Assembly: GCA_020736575.1 (NCBI GenBank) | Contig: JAGPYM010000008.1 | Coordinates: 1,658,001 to 1,722,000, forward strand | Origin: Thelonectria olida | Lineage: Eukaryota; Ascomycota; Sordariomycetes; Hypocreales; Nectriaceae | DNA length: 64,000 nt | Reading direction: 5' to 3' | Part shown: one piece after another, positions 21,255-31,477 of the stretch | Position numbering within the stretch: the first letter of the stretch is position 1 | How the letters are laid out: every line of letters starts with the position of its first letter | Position numbers and translations under genes: made by a program | Notes under the pieces: model-generated | What the model was told of the DNA's origin: nothing | What the model saw: only the letters and a program-made list of their open reading frames with translations | Databases searched by the model: none

Positions 21255-22309
21255 TGTCCGGCATCAACTCGCAATGTGGGGGGGAGAGGGGGTTGGGGAA
21301 AATCGGCGGGCGACTGGACGAAGTCGAGAGAAAAGTTTGGGCTGAAATGTCTGCTGGGCAGTGCTCGGATATGCCTTGGTGCCTAATTTCTAGACGCCTT
21401 GGTTTGGACGCCTTGCATAAAGAGGACATTAGATCATCACTGCATATTGTGGCTTGAAGCTGTTAGCTCACCACGTTCCAGACTTATCTGCAGCAGGCGG
21501 AGGCATCTTCCTCAAGAATGATGGTTAGTTTACCTAAAGGAGTGTCGCTTGTCTTTATCTTCTTGCGCCTTAAAGGACTGAAAACATTACTAAGATTCCT
21601 GGGCGTATGTATATCCTTACTATCTTACAGCTTCAGACCTCGAGTCTACGGGCGCCCGGCAACTTCCACTATTACAGCTATTTAAACAACTATAAATTAT
21701 TACTATTATATATAATAGCTCTTAAAGCTATAACTTAAAGTTATACCCTTATATTCTTTTTAAAAAAAAAAACTATTAGTTATTTAAACTAAGCTTATTA
21801 TATCTTATTTAATATCTAATTTATATTTATTAATTTTCATAGTACCGCTCACCTAAGGTCGCGCGACTGGGTAAGCCAGCTCCCCTTAGGTATTCACTGT
21901 GGGCTCTATTAGAGTAGGCCACCTTGGGAGAGCCAGAGCGCATTTTCCCTTAAGTTAGGAGGGAACTATGGATGCCCTCTCGCCGAAACTTGCCAACTTT
22001 CCGCAGGCCGCACCGCGTCGCATTTCCATCCATCCATCGCGCGGGTCCATCTTGATCCGTCAACACAATGCTCCACTAGCCGCTGACAAATCCATATCGA
22101 ATTGACAGTTGTTAACTATTATTAGATAAAGAAAGACAAGTGTCTCGGCGGAGGCAAGATAAGGATACGACGGTTATCGAGAAGCAAAGCCTTGTTTTCC
22201 CCGAACAAATTAGCCAAGCACTTATGAGAGCCTTGTCTTGCCCACTTCTTCCACCAGCTTCTTCACCGCCGTAAGCTGAATCTCCGCACTCTTCCACAAC
22301 AACCGCAAG
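21255..22309. other. Intergenic, contains AT-rich island
   Basis: About 1 kb between divergent NLR and hydrolase genes. The middle holds the AT-rich island described separately. On its right, CCTAAGG (about 21853) and CCTTAGG (about 21885) form a short inverted pair. No coding sequence is recognised. Confidence 0.45.
21661..21840. repeat. AT-rich island, possible RIP-mutated repeat remnant
   Basis: Counting bases gives 29 G+C in 180, or 16%, against roughly 50% in the flanks. The stretch is full of TA, AAT and TTA steps and an A-run. Such sharply bounded AT blocks in Pezizomycotina usually come from repeat-induced point mutation of a transposon copy. The edges change abruptly (GGGCGCCCGG at the left, GTCGCGCGACTGG at the right). 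No coding relic is readable. Confidence 0.55.
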
Positions 22310-23296
22310 ATGCCAAACACGTCGCTCGTGCTACCTCGTCCTGGCACCGCGAAGGCTGGTGGTACGCCGCGGTTGGTGCCAGCTCCTTCTGAAGCTGCCT
22401 TCGTCACAACCTTTGGGAACTTGCTGCCTCGAGCATCCTATTTGGAAACGCAGAACGGCACAGCTGCATACTACGAGCTGCCGCCCTCGTCTCCCCCGCC
22501 AACAGACCGCACGACGACAATCTCTCGCGTGCTCTTCGTGCACGGCGTCCAGACACCCGCAATCGGCCTGCAGCCATTAGCAAGCGCGTTGTCCTCGCGG
22601 TTCCCGCATGCGCACTGTGTCCTTGTTGATCTCTGGGGCCATGGGCTTACCGTCACGCCACTTCTACCTCACGATCCGGCACTTTTCCACGCCTTGCTGG
22701 AGGACTTGATTGTGCACCTTGAGTGGACAGATGCCCATTTCATTGGATATTCGTTTGGCGCGGCAACAACAGCAAGCTTTGCTGCGGCAAAGCCAGACCG
22801 TGTTGCGTCTATGGTACTGGTGGCACCCGCGGGCTTTATTCGCAAGGCAAAATTCGATGAAACGGAGAGGAGTTACTTGCGCGGCGGCGAGGATTTGGAG
22901 GTCCGGGCAGTAGACTGGGTTTTGGAGTTTCTAGAGGGAGGGCAGTTAGTCGTGCCGTCAGACTGGAAGGAGAGAGTTGGTCGTGGCGAAGTGGTTGCTG
23001 AAGCAGTTCGAGACTGGCAGATGAAGGTGCATGAAGGCCACGTGGCGAGCGTGGTGGCTATTGTTAGAGACGGCGGGGTTATGGATAGCGATGCTGAATT
23101 TGCCAAAGCGGCAAAAACGGGCCGCCCATGTCTTTCTATCTTAGGAGAGCTGGACGACCTAAGTACCGTGCAGGATTTACACGACGTTGGGATGCGGAAT
23201 GTTGCCGTCGTCCCGCAGACTGGACATGCAGTTGTAAGGCAAAAGGTGCCGGAGGTCGCTCAACTGATCGAGGAGTTCTGGAATAAGCTCGAGTAG
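22310..23296 (+). CDS. Alpha/beta hydrolase
   Basis: A single-exon protein of 328 residues. The oxyanion-hole HG is at 78-79 (VLFVHGVQ), the nucleophile elbow GYSFG has Ser148, the acid is Asp282 or Asp283 (GELDDL) and the catalytic His is His306 (QTGHAVV). The spacing matches the alpha/beta hydrolase fold with a short cap between strands 6 and 7 (about 175-245). There is no signal peptide, so it is probably cytosolic. The N-terminal 45 residues are Pro/Ala rich and not part of the fold. The substrate cannot be inferred; relatives include esterases, lactonases and C-C hydrolases. It is divergent from the NLR gene across about 1 kb and shows no link to it. Confidence 0.82.
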   Translation: MPNTSLVLPRPGTAKAGGTPRLVPAPSEAAFVTTFGNLLPRASYLETQNGTAAYYELPPSSPPPTDRTTTISRVLFVHGVQTPAIGLQPLASALSSRFPHAHCVLVDLWGHGLTVTPLLPHDPALFHALLEDLIVHLEWTDAHFIGYSFGAATTASFAAAKPDRVASMVLVAPAGFIRKAKFDETERSYLRGGEDLEVRAVDWVLEFLEGGQLVVPSDWKERVGRGEVVAEAVRDWQMKVHEGHVASVVAIVRDGGVMDSDAEFAKAAKTGRPCLSILGELDDLSTVQDLHDVGMRNVAVVPQTGHAVVRQKVPEVAQLIEEFWNKLE

Positions 23297-24162
23297 GTGA
23301 GTAGCCGTTGAGCAAAGCGAACAACTCATGAGAATTCGACAAGGCGCCAATTGGATTGAGATGAGGGCGTAGAGCATATGAATAAGGTAGGTATGCAAAT
23401 AGAAACTTCGCCTCCTGCAAAAGTCACTCTTCTCGTTCTCTTTCACAAGTCTACTCAAGAGCGAACTTCGTCCTCTTTGCCCTTAGTTTAACCTGTTAAT
23501 GAGATTGCTCTGGAATTCACAACGCCGCTTGCCTCACTTTACCTCGATCACCACGATTCTACCGTAACGCGCCTACTGATCTGCCGATAAATACGTGCAT
23601 GACCTGTATAGCTTTGGAAGTCACATTTCCGAGATTGAAACACGTGCTAATTCTAGATCCTAAGAGAACAAGTCCTTGTCTTTCAATAGATCGGTAAAGA
23701 GTCATTTCTTTGAGTGCCTATCTGGTGGTCTTGTCCGCGGCCCCATAGACGAGACCGACGTATCATTATCATTTAGCTTTATGTAGTGATTGGGTTAAGG
23801 TAAACGCTTCAGGAACTTATCATCATCACTATTATTGTCATCGTGATTATTAACATTCTGACTTTCCTTACTAACGCTTGGCGTCTCGCTCGCGGGGTGA
23901 CGGCTTATTATTCTTCTGATGACTACTCAATAACGTCATCCTGCATTTCTCAGAGATCCCGGTCAATCCGGAGGATAACTAGGTGGTGGTGGCGATTTGA
24001 AGTAGGAGTTTTCTCAAAGGAGAAGTCGGAGTTTCAAACCAAGGCAATGGCCGATCTCTCTCCATAACATTGTTTTTGTAAATGGGGTGTATTTATGCAA
24101 GCCCTCAGCAACCTTTTGGCAGGAACATGCACTTCCTGAATCACATTGAACTCAATTCCAAG
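23297..24162. other. Intergenic, no recognisable feature
   Basis: No supported gene. Short ATTATT/ATCATC-type runs occur around 23815-23850. Confidence 0.4.
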
Positions 24163-25259
24163 ATGCGAGTTGGTCTTCTTGCCGCCACGGCCCTTGCCGT
24201 TTCTACCTCTGCAGTTGCAACAGACTTCGATGAGTGGGAGCATGGTCGCGTCGCATTAAACGACGTTAGCATACACTTTCGATATGCTGGTTCAGGCCCT
24301 CCTGTTCTTCTTGTGCACGGAAACCCCCAACATAGCTTGACTTGGCAGTTCATTGGGCCCATTCTCGCCCGCAATTACACAGTCATTGCTCCCGACAACC
24401 GGGGTGCTGGCGACTCAAGCATTCCACCCGATGGAAACTATACCGCGCAAGCCTCAGCATCTGACCTCAAGGGCGTCCTGGACTTCCTCAACGTCTCTTC
24501 GGCATACGTATTCGCACACGATAAAGGCGTGGGGATGGCAACGGCACTTGCTATCCAGCACCCTGAGATGGTCAAAAGGCTAGTCCTAGCTGAGTATCCT
24601 CTTCCAGGTTTCGGCTATGAACAATCTGCAACACCTGCTCCTTACTGGGATCTCTATCAGAATTGGCAACTCGCTTTCTTTCAAGTCCCTGACCTGGCTG
24701 AGTTTCTCATGTCAGGCAAGGAGAAACAATTCCTTGAATGGTACTTTTTCCACGGCAGTTACTCTGGGCCAGCCAGCTTCAGTGAGGATACTGTGAACAA
24801 GTATACCTCCAGCATTTCCAAGCCGGGGTTCCTCAGAGCGATGCTTGGCCCGTTTTCCAGTACGACCGTCTACGAAGACGCAAAGTTCTTCACAGCATCG
24901 CTAAACAAGACGCGTTTGGAAGTGCCACTACTGGGGATGGGTGGCGAGGCTAGTTTGGGTCTCAGGTCAGCGCTACGTCAAACCTTTGAACCGATTTCAT
25001 CTGACTTGCAAATCGACATCATCCCCAAAGCGGGTCATTGGATTGGTGAGCCTGTTCAGATATTGATACGTTGACTACCTAAGCTAACCCAGTTTCAGCC
25101 GATGAGAATCCTAGGTGGACTGCAAAGCGGGTTGCAAGGTTTTTCTCGGAGGATAATTCGACATTATCCAGCATCGACCTGTCCTACTTGGAGGACCAAG
25201 TTACTCTTAACGTTGGCTTCTTTGGGACGAAAAGGAATATGGCTCTAGGAACCTCGTAA
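24163..25259 (+). CDS. Secreted epoxide hydrolase/dehalogenase-like alpha/beta hydrolase
   Basis: Two exons (intron 25046-25098, 53 bp) give 347 residues. Residues 1-19 are a signal peptide (MRVGLLAATALAVSTSAVA), which is why this ATG was chosen over the one at 24082. HGNP at 52-55 is the oxyanion motif of epoxide hydrolases and haloalkane or fluoroacetate dehalogenases, and the nucleophile position carries Asp120 (FAHDKGVG) rather than Ser, as in those families. The catalytic His is in KAGHW, split just before the intron. It probably hydrolyses small epoxides or halogenated or ester substrates outside the cell. Several Asn-glycosylation sequons (NYT, NVS) support secretion. The exact substrate is unknown. 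Confidence 0.83.
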
Positions 25260-26300
25260 AGAGCCTTTCGATGTTTGCGGACTGAGTGGTTGATATCTGA
25301 GTATCAAGAATCGCGTTAGGGAGAAGAAAGGTCTAGAACTCGACCGGGGAAGAGGAACCCTAGTCAAGCTATGAGGGCAAAACAGGTAGCAAATAAGTTC
25401 GGCCAAGCAATGTACGGGTAGGCCGACCACCCAACACGCCGAACCATTCCTACCTAGGTGATAAATATGGTTTCCTTTCGTTTGGACTAAGTTGCAGGAG
25501 CTCAGATATGTCCTCAAGTTCATTTCAACTCCCCGTTGTCACCAACTCTTGTCCCGTCATACGAATGCTGGGACTCACCGTCATCATCTCTGTGTCCAGC
25601 TTGGGAGGCTGTTGAAGACTCCGTGTAGAAGCCCGAAAAACCATACCCCCAGTCTCTTTAGGGGCCCAGCTTCTGCCCAGAGCGATGTGCCGACTAACCG
25701 GCTCCCTTGGTTAGTTTCCTTCCACCATCTTTGTCTGTAGTTATTCGTGGAAAATGTCAACGCGCATGTCGTTTATCTTGGGTCACGCAAGCGAAATCAC
25801 TTACAATAGCTGTGCGCACCAGTTATTGTCACTTGGCTACCTCAGAGACCCTGACATTTCCTCATCGTTGTGCATGATGTCGTGAACGCCAACTTCGGGC
25901 TATCGCTACCCGACTCGGCCGAAGAACTTTTGGGCAGAACGTGGGAGATAACGGTAGTATTTCCGCTTTGTTTCCTCGAAAAGATCATTGGTACGGGTAA
26001 TCGATCCCGGCAGTGCTTGCTGCTCATGAACCGTTGCAAGCACTCAGTTCATTTATCGCATGGCATCATCTGAACCTGGTCGCACGCATCTACCGTGGAT
26101 TATTGCCACTGCTGGTCCATTTCCGATTGCTGTTAGAGCAAAACAGGCCTCATCAAGTATTTGTATATAAGGCTGGATGGTTTGAGCCAAGAGTTTCTTC
26201 AATAATCCACTGTTCGGCTTTACCATTAGCCATACTCAAGGCCTCCTTCACCGACTCGCATAAATTTGAAGCCATCTTTTTTTGCTTGTCCTGCGCAATC
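25260..26300. other. Intergenic, promoter side of the MFS gene
   Basis: No supported gene. The long frame of the following transporter extends upstream to 26013, but the first 96 codons have no transporter counterpart. Confidence 0.4.
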
Positions 26301-28034
26301 ATGGGGACTATCATCGAATCACACTCTGACGGAAGCATTGAGCCACAAGATGATGGAGCATTCGATGGAAAGACTTCCGCTGTGGATGAGGTCTCGCCCA
26401 AGACAGGACCTATTGATCTTGTTGAGCCCGAGGACACCAGTCAGGCCGTCGGATTCTGGGAGGCCCTAACGCGTCGCAGAACCCCAGCTGATCTAGACGC
26501 CATCGCAACTGAGCGAAGTGTCTTTGACAATTCTCAGCTCGCGCAGTTCTACCAGCCTCACCACGACTACGAAAACCTCCATCGGTTCGATCCCAATGAG
26601 CGCTGGACGTATCGTGAGGAGCAGGCTGTTCGGCGCAAGACGGATCTTAAAATCTTTCTCTGGATCCTAGTCATGTTTTTCGGCCTGAACATCGATCGAG
26701 GCAATTTGGGCAATGCAGCTGCTGATAACCTGCTCAAAGACCTCAACATCAATACAAACGACTACAACAACGCTCAGAACATGTATCGGGTTGGGTTCCT
26801 GATTGCAGAGATTCCATCCCAGATGATTGGAAAGCGTCTCGGTCCAGATCGCTGGATCCCTGTCCAGATCATTCTCTGGAGCTTTGCATCCGGCGGCCAA
26901 TTCTTCATGCACAATCGCGCGGGATTCTTCGCATGCCGTTTCTTTATCGGGCTGTTCATGGGCGGTTTCATTCCGGATTCCATCCTCTACCTGTCCTACT
27001 TCTACAAGAAGACTGAGATGCCCATTCGCCTGGCACTCTTCTGGTTCGTCGACTCTATGTCGGGCGTCATTGCTTCTTTCATGGCATACGGCATCTTGCA
27101 TATGCGCGGCGTGGCAGGAAAAGAGGGCTGGAGATGGCTGTTCTTGCTTGAGGCCTTGATCAGTCTTGTCATTGGCGCCTCGAGCTTCCTGTTCCTCGTA
27201 CCCGGTCCTACGCAGACCAAGACATGGTGGAACCCAAAGGGCTATTACACCGCCAGAGAGGAGAAGATCATTGTGAATCGAGTACTGAGAGACGATCCGT
27301 CCAAGGGCGACATGCACAACCGCGAGTCCATCACACTGCCAATGCTCTGGAAGAGTCTCAAGGATTACGACCTCTGGCCGATCTATCTGATTGGAATTCT
27401 TTTCGAGATCCCCACTTCACCACCAAAGACTTATCTCACCTTGTCCCTCAAAGCGCTTGGATTCAGCACCTTCAACACAACTCTGCTGACTATCCCCGCT
27501 ACAGTCTTTGCTGCTGTTAATATGCTGTGGGTGACGTATCTCACCGAGAGGTTCCATCAGATTTCCATCATTGGTCTGCTCTCTCAGGTCTGGGTGCTCC
27601 CACTTCTCATCATCGAGTACACTTCAATTGAGAAGCTGTCGCCTTGGAGCCAGTACGCCTTGACATTCATGATCCTCGGCCAGCCCTCTGTACACGCCGC
27701 TCAGGTCGGATGGTGCTCGCGTCTGTCTAACGCTGTTCGAACTCGGGCTGTCAGCGCTGCCTTGTACAACATCACGATCCAGCTGTCTGGTATTGCGTCT
27801 TCCAATATTTACCGCGAAGACGACAAGCCTCATTACCATCGCGGAAACAAGGATCTCATTGCGATAACGGTCGCCGCCATTGCCGCGTATGCCTTCGCCA
27901 AGACGTACTACACTCTACGCAACAAGTCCAAGCGGGACAAATGGACTAAGATGACGAGCGAAGAGAAGGCGCACTATCTAGAGCATAGCTTGGATGATGG
28001 GAATAAGCGACTGGACTTCTTCTTTGATAGTTAG
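26301..28034 (+). CDS. MFS transporter, anion:cation symporter (allantoate/vitamin permease-like)
   Basis: An intronless gene of 577 residues; the ATG at 26301 follows the non-homologous upstream open stretch. After a 120-residue acidic cytosolic N terminus comes the ACS-family start: RRKTDLKIFLWILVMFFGLN, then DRGNLGNA, then YNNAQNMYRVGFLIAEIPSQ (helices 1-2). FFIGLFMGGFIPDSILYLSY and FYKKTEMPIRLALFWF correspond to helices 4-5. About 12 membrane segments are visible, with a large central loop around EEKIIVNRVLRDDPSK. Family members import small organic anions such as allantoate, nicotinate, pantothenate or sugar acids. Lying next to the sulfatase and uronidase genes, import of an acidic sugar is a reasonable guess. 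It does not overlap its neighbours. Confidence 0.86.
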   Translation: MGTIIESHSDGSIEPQDDGAFDGKTSAVDEVSPKTGPIDLVEPEDTSQAVGFWEALTRRRTPADLDAIATERSVFDNSQLAQFYQPHHDYENLHRFDPNERWTYREEQAVRRKTDLKIFLWILVMFFGLNIDRGNLGNAAADNLLKDLNINTNDYNNAQNMYRVGFLIAEIPSQMIGKRLGPDRWIPVQIILWSFASGGQFFMHNRAGFFACRFFIGLFMGGFIPDSILYLSYFYKKTEMPIRLALFWFVDSMSGVIASFMAYGILHMRGVAGKEGWRWLFLLEALISLVIGASSFLFLVPGPTQTKTWWNPKGYYTAREEKIIVNRVLRDDPSKGDMHNRESITLPMLWKSLKDYDLWPIYLIGILFEIPTSPPKTYLTLSLKALGFSTFNTTLLTIPATVFAAVNMLWVTYLTERFHQISIIGLLSQVWVLPLLIIEYTSIEKLSPWSQYALTFMILGQPSVHAAQVGWCSRLSNAVRTRAVSAALYNITIQLSGIASSNIYREDDKPHYHRGNKDLIAITVAAIAAYAFAKTYYTLRNKSKRDKWTKMTSEEKAHYLEHSLDDGNKRLDFFFDS

Positions 28035-28963
28035 AGTGATGTTTATCGCAAGAAAATGAGGGACCGTAATAGACCCCAACGCTCGACATCATATCTGGTT
28101 AGAATCGTCCTGTTCGGGGGATGGTTATTGTAAATCAAAAGATAGGATCGCGTTACTCGAGTTGATATTTGCAATAAAACTTCATTCCGATGATTCAGTT
28201 CTAGATGACGCATTTGCCATTGTCGTTCGGGTTTAAGATGTACCATAAGAAATCTTTTCAGGTCATCGTAAGGCAGGACTGTGTTCATTAGATCTTCTTA
28301 TGAAATGTCGCAGTTAGATAAGTATTCCCAAAACGTTACTGATAGACACACTAAGAGGCTACGCTGCTTTGCTGATCATCACCCCCGGAACCGAATGGCT
28401 CTGATTGAGCCCCAAATCATCTGCGCGGCGTAGTTGTTGGCGCAACACCAGTTGATGTTGCGCCATCGATCGAGCTTGGTATTGGTGCAAGATTCTTCGG
28501 CCGCGGATCATCGGCACTGGGAAATGCACAACGCCTGTAAGGCCTTGCGTGCCTCCTGTGAGAAGCTGACATTCCGTGGAAAAGAAATCGAAGAAACGTT
28601 CATCGCGAGAGATTAGACGATATTCCGGCAACACCAACACCAATCGTGTCTCCAAGACCAGACCCCAGCATGTCAAGCTTGATGGTGTGTTACAATCCCT
28701 ACCCCAGTCGCCATGAGCCGGCTTGGCTTGGTCCCACCGTCTCTCTAACATCTATACGCTACGGAGAAAATATTCTTGGCGGCCAAACGTCCTATTTCGG
28801 AATCGCTAGGGTCTACGAGATTACAAACTATTGCTGCTCGAGAGGGGCACAAAGTAGGGTGACAGCGAGAGCGAGGCATAGATGAAAAAAGAAGTTGATG
28901 CGCGTATCGTAGACATTTGTAAGCTGAACTGAACTCCGAAGGCTTGAGGCCTCCGATACCAAG
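28035..28963. other. Intergenic between convergent transporter and sulfatase
   Basis: No gene is supported. It contains the perfect inverted repeat at 28438-28465, listed separately. Confidence 0.4.
28438..28465. repeat. Perfect 10-bp inverted repeat with 8-nt loop
   Basis: TGGCGCAACA (28438-28447) is followed by an 8-base spacer and its exact reverse complement TGTTGCGCCA (28456-28465). It lies between two convergent genes, so it could be an RNA hairpin near transcript ends or a dyad protein-binding site. Confidence 0.6.
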
Positions 28964-30442
28964 CTATGATCTTTCTCCCGGAAGACCAAACGGAAGATTT
29001 TCATAGATCTGCACATGCTCCCCCTTGGACTCGGGTCGCTCAACGTCCAAGTCCCAATTGTTAGGTACAGAGAGTCCGGCGTCAAGGTGATGCTTGTTCA
29101 ACAGGATCGAGATTCCGTCCCGGAAAAGCCATGGGTCATTAGTTCTTCTCTGCCAGTCCTCGAGCTTGGTCCTCAGTTCTTCAAGAACAGATTGATACTG
29201 GGGATCCTTGGCAAGATTCACCACTTCCTCAGGGTCTTTGGACAAGTCGTAAAGCTCTTCGGAAGGCCGAAAGAAGTAGTCCTTGAGGGGTCGCTTCCCG
29301 ATGAGCTTTGGGCTAACGTCTGCGTTTCGAATGTCTTCCCAGGTCAAGGAGCCGTAGATATCGTTTGCGAAAGGAAAGTCCAGTCTCCACGCAATGTTTC
29401 GGTGGTACTTGAACTGAGTTGTTCGAAGGTATCGAGTAGGCCAGTAGTTTGTGGACTCGTGAAAGGTGTGTGAGCCAAAAACATGATCCCATTCGGCCAC
29501 CTTGTCGTTTGAGCCAAGAATCGGTAAGAAGGACCGCCCTGACAGCTTGTACTCGGAATTGAGCTTTTCGGATCCAATCGTCCAGTCGAGAATGGTGGGT
29601 AGGATGTCCACGAAGGACACGAGATTCGGGTTGACAGATGAGGGGAGACGAGGATGTCGAATGATGAGAGGCAGCCTGATTCCTGCATCGTAGAGTGTGG
29701 TTTTGGAATTCATGAACGGCGGACCATTGTCGCTAATGAAGATGACCAGCGTGTCATTGACAAAGCCAGCCTGGGACAGCTCATTTAGAATCAGTTCGAT
29801 GCCTTGATCGAGGCGGCTGATAGCCTCAGCATAACTGGCTAATTCCTGTCGGACTCCTGGCGTGTCTGACAGGAATCCAGGAATGACCATGTCCTCGGGT
29901 CGATACTTGACACTCTTGATGCTTGAATGAACATCTTCATCATTGCCGAAACCTCCGCGGGTACGGTCGCGGTGGGGATCGTGATACCCGACAGTCAACA
30001 CAAATGGCCTCACGTCGACTTTGGAAGTTTGGAAGAAATTACCTGCTCGAGCGGCTGTCCACGCAACATCTCGAGTGAGGCTGTCTTCCCTCACTTCCCA
30101 AGGGTACACGGCATCAGGCCCAACATGGATCTTTCCAATAATCCCAGTCCGATATCCATGCTTGGAAAGAATGGCGGGAGCCGTCTGAATGTTGTCGAAA
30201 GTCATGAAATGGTGCTTTCCACTCTGCAAGCCATATTGGCCATTCTGATGACCATGTAGCCCTGTGTAGATGGTTGATCGACTACCACTGCAAGAAGCTG
30301 TACTCGCAAAGGCATTATCAAATCTGATTCCTTCCGCAGCGAGCTTGTCGATGTTGGGTGTTTTGATGTATGGGCAGCCGTAGCACCCGAGCTGCTTGCC
30401 CAGATCATCGGCAACAAGCAGAAGAACGTTCTTGGCAGCCAT
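28964..30442 (-). CDS. Sulfatase resembling heparan N-sulfatase (sulfamidase)
   Basis: A single-exon protein of 492 residues from the ATG at 30442. The metal-binding start LLLVADDLG has Asp12 and Asp13. The active-site motif is CSGSR at 51-55, with Cys51 as the residue expected to become formylglycine; the usual third residue is Pro or Ala, here Gly. GLHGHQNGQYGL, TGIIGKIHVGPDAVYPW, VGYHDPHR and FISDNGPPF follow the order and wording of N-sulfoglucosamine sulfohydrolases (SGSH family) better than those of arylsulfatases. The C-terminal NDPWLF block also fits. SGSH enzymes remove N-linked sulfate from glucosamine at chain ends of heparan sulfate. Unlike the lysosomal animal enzyme, no signal peptide is visible, suggesting action on imported oligosaccharides. 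It is divergent from the GH28 gene. Confidence 0.85.
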   Translation of the reverse strand: MAAKNVLLLVADDLGKQLGCYGCPYIKTPNIDKLAAEGIRFDNAFASTASCSGSRSTIYTGLHGHQNGQYGLQSGKHHFMTFDNIQTAPAILSKHGYRTGIIGKIHVGPDAVYPWEVREDSLTRDVAWTAARAGNFFQTSKVDVRPFVLTVGYHDPHRDRTRGGFGNDEDVHSSIKSVKYRPEDMVIPGFLSDTPGVRQELASYAEAISRLDQGIELILNELSQAGFVNDTLVIFISDNGPPFMNSKTTLYDAGIRLPLIIRHPRLPSSVNPNLVSFVDILPTILDWTIGSEKLNSEYKLSGRSFLPILGSNDKVAEWDHVFGSHTFHESTNYWPTRYLRTTQFKYHRNIAWRLDFPFANDIYGSLTWEDIRNADVSPKLIGKRPLKDYFFRPSEELYDLSKDPEEVVNLAKDPQYQSVLEELRTKLEDWQRRTNDPWLFRDGISILLNKHHLDAGLSVPNNWDLDVERPESKGEHVQIYENLPFGLPGERS

Positions 30443-31477
30443 GTCGATAAGCGTGATCAACTGAACTGAAGATCAAGAGACCCAATAGATGAGTAATGGG
30501 AGAGTATGGGCCACTTCTCGTAAGCTCTTCTTCTGAACGAATGTCAAAGAGTAGCTATGTCACCGACAAGGGGATTTTCGATCACTACACTAGGTAATGA
30601 AACGAGAAAGTAGATGCACAAATACACGGTCACGCCAGCCGTCACGATATAAAATTGGATGCATGGTCATTCTCATCCATGCTGCTGCCGACGTTCCGAA
30701 GCTAGCGCAAACGTCATTCTGTGGATGAATGAGTTATTCCCACAGATGCATGTTGCTGAGCAATAAAGCACCAATGATGTCGATGCACCTACTCGAGTTG
30801 CTGATAACAAACGAAGCAGCAATTAAACGCACCAGTGAGAGATCAACTTGTTTGATCCTTCAGTGTGGGGGGGACAGCAGCCTATCGACCACACAATTTC
30901 AGGGATATACGTGCGTCATCAGGTTGCAGACTCAGCCTCCGACTTCATACCAAGAAGCCGAAGTCCCTGTGCTCCATTTCGGCATTCTTCTGGACTATGA
31001 TTATTCCCCATTTCTTATTTCCGCCATGTGTTACTCCAATCGACCTATTTGATCGTTGCCGCACAAGAGTATCAACGAAGAAACGGCAGCGGGAGGCCAA
31101 GCATTGTAGTGACCTAAGTAAACGAAACCTCAGAAGTAGCAATAACACCCTAAAGAGTGTATACAAGCTTAAACAGCGGAAAAAGAGGGACAACTTCGGC
31201 CTCATTCTCTACTATGTCAATTTTCGGCGTCTCGGAGAAACGATCCAGACTGTCCTCAAGAGCGACTAGCTTCTGTTCCAGCTTCCAAGCCAGTTATGGT
31301 TCAAATCCTTGTGCAGTCTGAACGCCCTTGTTGAATCCCAGAAAGGATGAAGCAATTTTATGGTGACTAGCGGTGGCGTGACGTACTACAGTCCTATGAA
31401 TTGTGCTATAAGATGCCCTTGATTCTTCCAAGTCGGTGATCTGTATCTCGCACATCAACCTTTTAAGTCGCACCGAG
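30443..31477. promoter_or_regulatory. Divergent promoter region, sulfatase / GH28
   Basis: About 1 kb between two head-to-head catabolic genes. A TATAAG element at about 31407-31412 lies some 66 bp upstream of the GH28 ATG. Open frames at 30729-31052 and 30865-31269 show no domain and are not called. Confidence 0.4.
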
